Shown here piece after piece: positions 10,201 through 15,739 of a stretch of DNA of 28,265 nt (its first letter is position 1; every line of letters starts with the position of its first letter). The notes under the pieces are model-generated. The model was not told where the DNA came from. It searched no databases and saw nothing but the letters and a program-made list of their open reading frames with translations. The stretch is from contig NZ_QSOP01000026.1 of NCBI RefSeq assembly GCF_003436275.1, positions 1 to 28,265 on the forward strand, given 5' to 3'. This stretch comes from Collinsella sp. TM09-10AT (GTDB lineage Bacteria > Actinomycetota > Coriobacteriia > Coriobacteriales > Coriobacteriaceae). A program made the position numbers and the translations under genes.

Positions 10201-12079
10201 CTACGAGGCCACCGGCGTGCTCGGCGGCGAGGGCAGCGTTGCAATTAACGCCACCAAGACGCTGGCGGGCCGCGCCGCGGCGGCAGGCGAGTTCTCGTTC
10301 TCCGTCCGCGATGCCCAGGGTAACGTGGTCGCGACCGCGGCCAACCAGGCCTCCGGCGACGGCGAGGCCGCGGGGCTCGCGTTCTCGCCCATCGCCTACA
10401 CCACCGACTCGCTTAAGCAGATGGTGGCGGACGGTACCGCCATCAAGGCCGCCGATGGCTCCTGGGTCATTCCCTATACCGTTTCCGAGGACGGCACGGA
10501 CCGGCTGCCCGCGGGCGTGACGGCGGCCGTGTCGAGCTTCGGCATCACGGTCAAGGTGACCGATAACGGCAAGGGCGGGCTGGATGTGGCCGTGGCCTAC
10601 CCCGAGGGCTCCGACGGCACGCTGTCGTTTGTGAACGGCTATAGCGCCGGCGAGGCGACGGTCGACATCGCGGGCACCAAGACGCTGGCGCTCCGCCAGG
10701 CTGGGCTCGGCCTCACGCAGGCCGACATCGCGGGCAGGTACACCTTTAAGATCGAGCCGCTGGACGGCGCGCCCGCACCGGTCGACGCCTCCGGCAAGAC
10801 GGTGACCGAGGCGACCAACGACGCCGCCGGCAACGTCGAGCTGGGCCACGTCACGTTCAGGCAGCCGAGCGACCTCGATGGCGTCGAGATCGACGGCGAC
10901 GGCCTGCGCACCAAGACGTTTGCCTACCGGGTGAGCGAGTCCGGTTCGGTCGACGGCGTGGCCAACGACGCGACGGCGACCAGGACCTTCACGGTCAGGG
11001 TGGTCGAGAACACCAACGCGGGCACGCTCGCCGCGGAGGTCCTGCCCGCAGAGGGCACGCCCGAGGGCAAGGGCGCGTTCGAGTTCACCAACACCTACGG
11101 CGTGGACCCGACGCCGAGCTCCGTCACCGACCAGATCAAGGTGAGCAAGAAGCTCAAGGGCCGTGGCCTGGCCGAGGGCGAGTTCGAGTTCCAGCTGGTC
11201 GAGCTTGCCGCCGACGGCAGCGAGAGCGTCGCGGCGACGGGCAAGAACGCCGCCGACGGAACGGTCGAGCTCAGCCCCGTCACCTACACCGCGCCCGGCA
11301 CGCACAGCTACGAGCTGCGCGAGGTCGCCGGCACAGCGGGCGGCGTGACATACGACAGGGCGACGTACCGCGTGCGCACGACGGTCACCGATGCCAAAAA
11401 CGGCACGCTCACCGTCAAGCACGAGCTGACGGATGCCGAGGGCAATGCCGCGGGCGACACCTCGGTGACCTTCACCAACGGCTACCAGGCCGCACCCGTC
11501 ACCCTCAAGCTGGGCGCCGCCAAGGTGCTCAAGGGCGCCGACCTCAAGGCGGGCCAGTTTAGCTTTGAGCTCAAGAGCCGGGACGGCAAGGTCATGTCGA
11601 CCGCCAAGAATGCCGCCGACGGCAGCGTCACGTTCGATGCACTGACCTTCAAGCAGGCCGGCACCTACACCTTCACGGTGAGCGAGGTCGACGACGGCCA
11701 GGCGCACGTGACCTACGACAAGGCGGTGCACAAGATCGTCGTCACGGTGAGCGACGAGGCGGCAGACGGCACCAAGACGGGCTATCTGTCGGCGAAGGTC
11801 TCCTACGAGGGCGACGCCAACCTGCCGCCGGTCTTCACCAATAGCTATGCCGAGAATCCCGGGACCCCCGGCACCCCCGAGAACCCCGGCACGCCGGGCG
11901 GCGGCTCGGGCGGCGGTTCCGATAACGGCTCCGGCAGCGGCTCTAGCGGCGACGGCTCCAAGGGCGGCATGTCCGACACCGGCGACCGCAGCCTGCCGCT
12001 TGAGGCGCTCGGCGCCATGGCCGGCACCGGCGCGCTGACCGCAGCGGGCGGCGCGGTCCTGTACCGCAGGCGCCGCTAG
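4295..12079 (+). CDS. Giant sortase-anchored adhesin: BspA leucine-rich repeats, beta-helix, Cna-B and FctA-like domains
   Basis: The 2594-residue protein starts at TTG (see ribosome site). Residues 1-38 form a signal peptide ending AYA/A. About 60-445 are BspA/LRR_5 leucine-rich repeats of the type GCTSLTSVSLPASVTKI. About 490-980 form a right-handed beta-helix with recurring TMTGGxIxxN strands. Two Cna-B domains follow (about 990-1076 and 1080-1166), then two DUF7601-like domains, one isopeptide D2/DUF11-like domain (about 1404-1539) and about seven FctA/Spy0128-like domains. Each of these last has a Lys-containing TKxLxGR-type start and an Asn-containing FTNTY-type end, the expected isopeptide partners. 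A Gly/Pro/Ser-rich wall spacer precedes MSDTGD, a hydrophobic stretch and RRRR. It should be secreted, covalently attached to peptidoglycan and stiffened by isopeptide bonds. The 3' two-thirds is much richer in GCC/GGC codons than the 5' third, so it may be a mosaic. The ligand is unknown. Confidence 0.9.
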   Translation: MERKVFGGGGRRVAALCLALVLGFGCLSVGATAGVAYAATASRTAYTAEEFEITQDGVTYSCETTDKGTAEITGIVADDSVTAVSVPSSIEHGGQTYKVTKLYFSSGIVAKNVEQLTLPDTLEKMYGGNFRRFAKVKELHIPGSIKNFGCSLQNAGSLEKLYFDEGVEEISANMMVYGCSNLSEIDLPSTLKMISGSGAFEGATALTGIEFPKDVAFSDTITGVFEGCTSLTSVSLPASVTKIPSHMFDGCTSLTSVTALSEIESIGDGAFQNCSSLTGIDFPGTLTSIGSSAFQGCASLVSVPNLSKVTKMGSGAFQSCKNLRASVDLSSLQSIPGHAFCYTPVKIVGLCDNLKSIGDWAFIQSNVAVQLPRTLETIGDYAFYYGTLPEQLSIPDSVTSVGRAAFSGVGGVRDVMIGRGLTKIPRDMFDGSTVQKITIENSRDDITGSENLPSSGVDIVYTREHIDDSVGDTVSDGGTKTLQELVNEAPRGEETVITLKKHVKLGFTLTIPAGKMIKITSDEPHTILATKNSGVSVLVNVAERASLELSGKASLRGRYNKGAIISSRGAVVLSDEAVVYDGTTSGDSAGAVDVSGENASLTMTGGVIEQCELRHSYCGAVRASSGAHVVMRGGVIRNNGVVTGATNCYWLTSSGVILWGNARFDMSGGRIEGNNGYRGSAVLAYGQGKGENQRAKFTMTGGQISGNRSSRLEAAYDPSGAVHIEGNAKFTMTGGKIENNVASGKGKGGGVCVVDPGCQNSEKGNTAFIMQGGSISGNSASAGGGVYTYSNDVTLSAGKIEGNTAWSMGGGVYSEGNEYLGYSTLHIENALVADNHADKQGGGMWFCPTGDAKVYVRDGGLIAKNTADEAGDDFVFTGAKDAKYKLTLANRAPGGGKVSWYRDGGLFNPEGTTAATNPEIPRFTPDGDNGEPLSFTDATPNVALKSVMSEDVYNLGGGQTSLTISGNTAPLGGGIGANGGVVIGKSESINIPVEKVWENPRIPHPNKVKVNLKNGDTVIDSITLSESNDWKGVFSSLPQRDASGAVIDYTVAEDAVEGYSSKVTGDAEHGFTVTNTSTAKVSVPVEKKWVGPAAAKATVRLLADGKDTGESAELSESNNWKHSFEGLAKYSKSGAVIDYTVAEDAVEGYSSKVTGDAEHGFTVTNTVKTGELDVSKAVAAREGLAVDAGKTFEFAVEATDAAGHGVSGTYGDATFEGGEATLKLKDGQMARITGLPAGTAYTVTERAAAGYKAAVNGAEGSKAEGSIAADQVSSAVFTNTFDPAPATASVPEFTKVLAGGRKPGLQKGEFAFELSLTDGAGNVLEGYPIEAKNDKDGKVSFGELSFTNLGTYHATVTEKASGDVLIEDDAHAYTFDIAVTQTGAGLKAEISNERGKKTFTNTFTPHDNTKTVTKANASGAKVDVDGKPVGVGDILTYTIGWANNSVDDRGVAQAADVTVTDVLPKGVNYVEGSANGAAYDAATRTLTWSLGEQAAGATGTLSFDVKVSAEAAVVDDIANTATVKVGENESQTNTTHNSVSREGSLTVKKTVVGGDSQREFGFAVTLTDGDGEPVSGTFGKAKDVVTFTDGKATFTLKDGEEKTVAGLPVGARYTVTEDAAEGYTTAVNGADGSKAEGAVTEDGATVAFTNTYGTATEGRDVSTAGLFTKALEGRDWAEGDSFQFTLTGEGGAPMPEGSADGSKTVSVTAVAGTRAGDRVAFDFGSILYTLDDIKDAGFAEVGGKRVRAKTFTYTVREVRPDDGSAIAGVAYDGRVATMTVTVTDDGSGNLTASTPAIAQVSGGDFVNTYTTELDYSARAGVRLSKTLSGRAMEAGQFAFTVAADAETAAKLGLKTDKDAYAVAAADDGAADLVDLIGSNAKGDVKFTDADAGKSYSFTVTETKLGGEGYTNDTAPRTVTIAPGYDAATGKLTVTTTVAKDGVEVARGEVSTADDATAAPAPVTVAFENSYEATGVLGGEGSVAINATKTLAGRAAAAGEFSFSVRDAQGNVVATAANQASGDGEAAGLAFSPIAYTTDSLKQMVADGTAIKAADGSWVIPYTVSEDGTDRLPAGVTAAVSSFGITVKVTDNGKGGLDVAVAYPEGSDGTLSFVNGYSAGEATVDIAGTKTLALRQAGLGLTQADIAGRYTFKIEPLDGAPAPVDASGKTVTEATNDAAGNVELGHVTFRQPSDLDGVEIDGDGLRTKTFAYRVSESGSVDGVANDATATRTFTVRVVENTNAGTLAAEVLPAEGTPEGKGAFEFTNTYGVDPTPSSVTDQIKVSKKLKGRGLAEGEFEFQLVELAADGSESVAATGKNAADGTVELSPVTYTAPGTHSYELREVAGTAGGVTYDRATYRVRTTVTDAKNGTLTVKHELTDAEGNAAGDTSVTFTNGYQAAPVTLKLGAAKVLKGADLKAGQFSFELKSRDGKVMSTAKNAADGSVTFDALTFKQAGTYTFTVSEVDDGQAHVTYDKAVHKIVVTVSDEAADGTKTGYLSAKVSYEGDANLPPVFTNSYAENPGTPGTPENPGTPGGGSGGGSDNGSGSGSSGDGSKGGMSDTGDRSLPLEALGAMAGTGALTAAGGAVLYRRRR
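4316..4324 (+). repeat. G9 homopolymer inside the signal-peptide coding region
   Basis: Nine consecutive G encode part of Gly7-Gly10 of the giant adhesin. The present length keeps the gene in frame. Loss or gain of one G would move translation into frames that close soon after (one ends near 4469). This is a candidate slippage tract. Confidence 0.85.
7421..7522 (+). repeat. 102-bp exact direct repeat, copy 1
   Basis: It encodes the C-terminal part of the first Cna-B domain (SGAVIDYTVAEDAVEGYSSK onward). It is identical base for base to 7691-7792, 270 bp downstream, including synonymous positions, so it reflects recent duplication or gene conversion. Confidence 0.9.
7691..7792 (+). repeat. 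102-bp exact direct repeat, copy 2
   Basis: Second copy of 7421-7522, in the second Cna-B domain. Recombination between the copies would delete or duplicate exactly one 90-codon domain unit in frame. Confidence 0.9.
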
Positions 12080-12090
12080 CGATATGGACG

Positions 12091-12125
12091 AGTGGGGCGA
12101 ATCCATCCGATGGGTTCGCCCCACT
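12091..12125 (+). terminator. Hairpin ending the giant adhesin transcript
   Basis: A 15-bp stem (12091-12105 with 12111-12125, one G-U pair) with a 5-base loop starts 12 bases after the adhesin stop. No T-tract follows, so termination may be incomplete or the hairpin may protect the 3' end. Confidence 0.6.
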
Positions 12126-12153
12126 TGCCGTGGCGGGCGGGAGCAGGTAAGAT
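12125..12153 (+). promoter_or_regulatory. Candidate promoter of the SRP RNA gene
   Basis: TTGCCG (12125-12130) and TAAGAT (12148-12153) are separated by 17 bases and sit correctly to start transcription near 12160, just before the 5' strand of the SRP RNA stem. Each hexamer matches consensus at four of six positions. Confidence 0.5.
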
Positions 12154-12161
12154 ATACCGAG

Positions 12162-12272
12162 CGCCTAGCGCGTTCGATGGGTTCGGATGACGACATGTTC
12201 CGAATCTGGTCAGGTCCGGAAGGAAGCAGCCATAAGGAGCCTCTGTCGGGCATCCGAATCCATCGAGTGCGC
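12162..12272 (+). ncRNA. ffs: Signal recognition particle RNA, small bacterial (4.5S) type
   Basis: Positions 12208-12231 carry the bacterial SRP domain-IV signature GGTCAGGTCCGGAAGGAAGC followed by AGCC, the Ffh-binding loop. The flanks close a long stem: CGATGGGTTCGGATG (12175-12189) pairs with CATCCGAATCCATCG (12251-12265) with a single G-U pair, and weaker pairing extends to about 12168 and 12272. TTTTTT at 12278-12283 follows, so the terminal stem may double as the terminator. The length of about 105-110 nt fits the small type without an Alu domain. The RNA would act with Ffh and FtsY in co-translational targeting of membrane and secreted proteins. The exact 5' end is inferred from the promoter and stem. 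Confidence 0.93.
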
Positions 12273-12411
12273 AGGCGTTTTTTGGTGCCGCGGCTACCCG
12301 CGAGTGCCGGCAGGGCGCTTGGTGTCTCGCTGGTCCTCGGCTTCGCCTGCGGGATCGCTCGACTACCAAGCGCCCTGCCGGCACTCGCGGGTAGCCGACC
12401 AAAACCGCCTG
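12272..12411. repeat. Long palindromic intergenic element after ffs
   Basis: Arms at 12291-12323 and 12365-12397 are perfect 33-bp reverse complements around a 41-base GC-rich centre. Outside them, CAGGCG plus a T-rich run at 12272-12285 pairs again with the A-rich stretch and CGCCTG ending at about 12411, interrupted by a 4-base insertion. This is far longer than a terminator needs and looks like a dispersed palindromic element. Confidence 0.7.
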
Positions 12412-12424
12412 AAGGGTCACATTT

Positions 12425-12475
12425 ATCTGAATAATTTAATCCCGTGCCTTTTGCTGCTCGCTGGCGTTGTCTGGG
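12425..12475 (+). repeat. Dispersed 51-bp repeat, copy 2 (downstream of the giant adhesin)
   Basis: It matches 4015-4065 without gaps at about 41 of 51 positions. Both copies lie shortly after a palindromic element, and together they bracket the giant adhesin gene. Confidence 0.5.
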
Positions 12476-12532
12476 CATTGATGGCTACGTAGTTTAAGAG
12501 GCGGCGGTGCTGTTGTTTGAATTTTTGCAGTT

Positions 12533-12574
12533 AAAGAGGCCCGTTTCCCTAGGTGGGGAAACGGGCCTCTTTTT
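12533..12574. terminator. Bidirectional terminator
   Basis: A perfect 17-bp stem (12533-12549 with 12556-12572) with a 6-base loop carries TTTTT on the plus side and TTT on the minus side. It lies 44 bases past the stop codon of the minus-strand coiled-coil gene, which it probably terminates. Confidence 0.85.
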
Positions 12575-12617
12575 GTCTCTGGGCTTGTGGATTGGCGAAG
12601 ACAATAACCGCTGGCAG

Positions 12618-13612
12618 CTATTTTGAGTTCTTGATGCGGCGTGTGGCAGTGGCGGTTATTCCGAGGCCTGCGGCGGCGACTGCTACGAGTGCGATTGCGC
12701 TCGGTGCTGTGTCGCCCGTGTTTGCGAGCTTGCCGGCGGTCGTATCTGCTTGCTTGCCGCTGCTTGTGTTCGCTTGCTTGGTGGAGCTTGGTAGGGCGTC
12801 TTTGCCGGTTGCAGGTGAGCCAACGGGCGGTGTCGCCTCGGCGGGTTGCGCTGAGCCGGAGGGAGGCACTGTCTCGGTCGGTTTCGCTATCTCGGGCGAG
12901 GTGGCCTTGTCTGCCGCGGCCTTTGCCTCTTCGTATGCTTTGCAGGCATCGTCATAGGCCGCTTGCGCCTTTTCCAAATCGCCGAGGAGCGCATCTCGCT
13001 TGGCTACGTCTTCATCGATGTGGGCTTTGGCTTCCTCTGCCTCACTTTCGAAATACTGAACCCGTTTTTCCTGGCTTTCGAGCCGGCGTTGGCAGCGGTG
13101 AAGATCATCTTCACAAGATTTTTCTCGCCTTTCTGCCGACATGATCTCACCTCGCAACTGCTTAATAGTTTCGTTAGAAGCTCCGTCGTCGATTGCCTTA
13201 TTTAATTCTGCCTGAAGGCCGCTTGTCCGGTTGTGGGCCTCATCGTATTTGGCTTGGGCTGCATCGACGTCCGCTTGCATAGCGGGAAGGGGCTCCCTCC
13301 GTTTGGCGGCTTCCGCCACCACCATGTCGTAGATCTCTTGAAAAGCGGCAATGTCATCATCGATTTCCGCAAGTTTCTCGGGACTTGCGGCAACTTTTGC
13401 GGCCTCGAGGTTTTTGAGCGCTTCCTGCATGGCTGCATACGCTTTTTCTTTAGCGGCGGTCGCATCTTCCGTCTGCAAGGCAACTGCACCGGTGGGGGAA
13501 CTGGTTTCTGCCGCGATCGCCGTTACGGGGGGGCGATTCCCGCGACAAGTGCCGCGGAAAGGGCGATGCCCACAGTTGCTCGTCTTGCTCTTCTTGCGAG
13601 AATGTCGTTCAT
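12618..13612 (-). pseudogene. Coiled-coil sortase-anchored surface protein, out of frame at a C7 tract (probably phase-variable)
   Basis: Read from the ATG at 13612 (GAGGTG site six bases upstream), the gene begins with a textbook signal peptide, MNDILARRARRATVGIALSA onward, but meets TAA at 13525-13523 directly after a run of seven C. With eight C the frame continues without a stop for a total of about 331 residues, giving a cleavage site near AIAA/ETSS. The mature part is a charged, Ala/Glu/Lys-rich coiled coil (about residues 45-235 of the restored protein), then a Pro/Ser/Thr-rich wall spacer, LANTGD, a hydrophobic helix and RRIKNSK. LANTG fits the LAXTG signal used by class E sortases of high-GC Gram-positives. 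The intact 3' frame argues against an old pseudogene. The state here is OFF, unless the C count is an assembly error. The binding function is unknown. Confidence 0.82.
13527..13533 (-). repeat. C7 homopolymer (minus strand) interrupting the signal peptide frame
   Basis: Seven G on the plus strand read as seven C in the gene. Five or eight would join the signal-peptide frame to the mature-protein frame; seven does not. Confidence 0.85.
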
Positions 13613-13662
13613 CTCGGCACCTCATTTCAAGGGTCGGCGACTAACTTGGTAGCACTACTGTA

Positions 13663-13668
13663 AGTATA
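13663..13668 (-). promoter_or_regulatory. Possible -10 of the coiled-coil surface gene
   Basis: The minus strand reads TATACT here, about 51 bases before the ATG. I could not find a convincing -35 at the right spacing. The rest of the 13613-13873 spacer shows no gene. Confidence 0.25.
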
Positions 13669-13873
13669 CCAAGCGATTGGTCCGCCGGTGGCCGGGTATG
13701 CGCATACACCTCTCCGCTTCTCTGTAACCTTGATTGGCAACTTCATCCGAACACTTCCCACTTCTTTGTAAACCGAATTCCACTAGAAATGACGAGCGGC
13801 TTACTCATCAGTTGGGGCGACAGTACTATCATGATTCGAATTGAGTGTGAATGATGATAGGGAGCGCCTTTTT

Positions 13874-15739
13874 ATGATTGAGCTGCTCAGGCGTTTTGGT
13901 GGTAAGTTTCGCCGGTATATGGTGATCGGCCCTGCGTGCAAGCTGATCGAAGTGATCTTTGACCTGCTTACGCCGCTGGTCATCGCTCAGATGATCGACA
14001 AGGGCATTGGGGCGCACGATGTGGACACCGTCGTCCACTACGGTATGGTGCTTGGCGCCATGGCTGTAATCGGCATCTCGTTTACGCTCGTCTGCCAAAA
14101 GATGGCGGCGCTCACCTCGCAGGGCATGGGCACCGATATCCGTGGTGCGCTCTACGAGCACTTCAACAAGCTGAGCTATGCCGAACTCGACCGCTTCGGC
14201 ACGCCGTCGCTCATCACGCGCATTACCAACGACGTCAACCAGGTGCAGCTCGCCGCGGCGCTGGGCGTGCGTATGCTCATCCGCTGGCCTTTCCTGGCGG
14301 TGGGCTCCATGGTCGCGGCCCTTGCCATCGACCTTAAGCTCGGCATGATCTTTTTGATCTGCACGCCCGCCATCGGCCTGGTGTTCTGGTTTGTTATGGC
14401 GCGCTGCATTCCGTACTACAAGCAGCTGCAAGCAAAGCTCGACCGCATTGCGCTCATTTGCCGCGAGGGCCTTTCGGGCGCCCGCGTGGTTCGCGCCTTT
14501 GTGCGCGAGGACCATGAGCGCGAGCGCTTTGCCCAAGCCGCCGATGACCAGGCCAATACTGCCATCGCGGTGGGCAAGCTCTCGTCGATTCTCAACCCCG
14601 TCACGTTTCTTGTAATGAACCTGGGCGTGTGCGCCATCCTGTGGGTGGGCGGCATTCAAGTCAACGTGGGCGAGCTTACGCAGGGCCAGGTCATGGCGTT
14701 TGTGAACTACATGACGCAGACCCTGACCTCCATCGTGTACGTCGCCAACCTGGTTGTGGTCTTTACCAAGGCGAGCGCCAGTGCGTCGCGTATCAACGAG
14801 GTGCTCAATTGCGTGCCGAGCATCACCGACGAGGGCAACGAGCCGGTCGCACTGCCCGAGCCGAGCGAGCTGACAAGTGGTGCCACTCCCGTTTTTGCGC
14901 TGAGCTTTGACCATGCGAGTTTTTCGTTTGGCGCGGGCGCTGCCAACGCCGTCGACGATGTGACCCTGGAACTGCCGCTGGGCAAGACGCTCGGCATTAT
15001 CGGCGGCACGGGCAGCGGCAAGTCCACGCTCGTTTCGCTTATCCCGCGCCTGTACGATGCGAGCACCGGCAGCGTGAGCGTGATGGGCGCCGATGTGCGC
15101 GCCTGGCCGCTCGACCAGCTGCGCCATGTGGTCGCGACTGTCCCACAGCGTGCGTCGCTGGTGAGCGGCACCATCCGCAGTAACCTGACCTGGCGCGACG
15201 AGGCGGCGACTGACGAGGAGCTTTGGGCGGCGCTCGATATGGCGCAGGCCAGCGAATTCGTGCGCAACAAGCCCCAAGGCCTGGATGCCCCGGTCGAGGC
15301 GGGCGGCAAGAACTTTAGCGGTGGCCAGCGCCAGCGCCTGACCATCGCACGTTCCCTGGTGGGCTCTCCACAGGTCCTAATCATGGATGACTCCGCCTCG
15401 GCGCTCGACTTTAAGACCGATGCGGCGCTTCGCCATGCCATTCGCGAGCGCAGCGTGCGCGGTGCCGCCGAGGGCGGGCTGCCGCTGACGACCGTCATCG
15501 TGAGCCAGCGCGTCTCGACCGTTCGCGATGCCGACATGATCTGCGTGCTCGACCACGGCTCGGTCGCGGGCCTGGGTACGCACGACGAGCTGTACGTAAG
15601 CTGCCAACTCTATCGCGAGATTTGCCAGTCGCAGCTTCGCCGCGAGGAGCTCGAGGGTCAGCAGGGGAGTGCGGCGCCCGCGTCCGTCCCAAGCGCCCCG
15701 ATCGCCTCCACATCCGCCTGCGCAAAGGAGGGCTGCTAA
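13874..15739 (+). CDS. ABC exporter half-transporter with degenerate ATP site (subunit A)
   Basis: The start is the ATG at 13874, served by an AGGGAG site at about 13859-13864; a TTG 11 codons upstream is less likely. The 621-residue protein has an N-terminal six-helix exporter domain (about 1-310) and a nucleotide-binding domain. Walker A is GGTGSGKST near 377, the Q-loop region VPQRASL follows, the signature FSGGQRQRL is near 482 and Walker B is VLIMDDSASALD near 502. Asp replaces the catalytic Glu after Walker B, and the switch His is Gln (SQRVST near 545). Both changes are those of the degenerate partner in TM287/288- and LmrCD-type heterodimers. The C-terminal ~30 residues are Ala/Ser-rich. 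The stop codon is immediately followed by the partner's ATG, so the two are translationally coupled. The substrate may be drugs, lipids or peptides; the sequence does not say. Confidence 0.92.
   Translation: MIELLRRFGGKFRRYMVIGPACKLIEVIFDLLTPLVIAQMIDKGIGAHDVDTVVHYGMVLGAMAVIGISFTLVCQKMAALTSQGMGTDIRGALYEHFNKLSYAELDRFGTPSLITRITNDVNQVQLAAALGVRMLIRWPFLAVGSMVAALAIDLKLGMIFLICTPAIGLVFWFVMARCIPYYKQLQAKLDRIALICREGLSGARVVRAFVREDHERERFAQAADDQANTAIAVGKLSSILNPVTFLVMNLGVCAILWVGGIQVNVGELTQGQVMAFVNYMTQTLTSIVYVANLVVVFTKASASASRINEVLNCVPSITDEGNEPVALPEPSELTSGATPVFALSFDHASFSFGAGAANAVDDVTLELPLGKTLGIIGGTGSGKSTLVSLIPRLYDASTGSVSVMGADVRAWPLDQLRHVVATVPQRASLVSGTIRSNLTWRDEAATDEELWAALDMAQASEFVRNKPQGLDAPVEAGGKNFSGGQRQRLTIARSLVGSPQVLIMDDSASALDFKTDAALRHAIRERSVRGAAEGGLPLTTVIVSQRVSTVRDADMICVLDHGSVAGLGTHDELYVSCQLYREICQSQLRREELEGQQGSAAPASVPSAPIASTSACAKEGC

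Noticed and set aside
12291..12397. Simple terminator for ffs
   Set aside because: ffs already has a terminal stem followed by TTTTTT before this palindrome, and the 33-bp arms with a 41-base centre are not of terminator form.
7637..12478. Minus-strand open frame of 1613 codons opposite the giant adhesin
   Set aside because: Its composition is the Gly/Ala/Arg/Val-rich type expected antisense to GCC/GGC-rich coding sequence, it has no recognisable domain, and the plus strand encodes clear domains throughout.
13613..13625. ATG at 13625 as start of the coiled-coil protein
   Set aside because: It avoids the frameshift but gives an Arg/Lys/Cys-rich N-terminus with no signal peptide, although the protein has a sortase anchor. 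The ATG at 13612 has the ribosome site and a perfect signal peptide.
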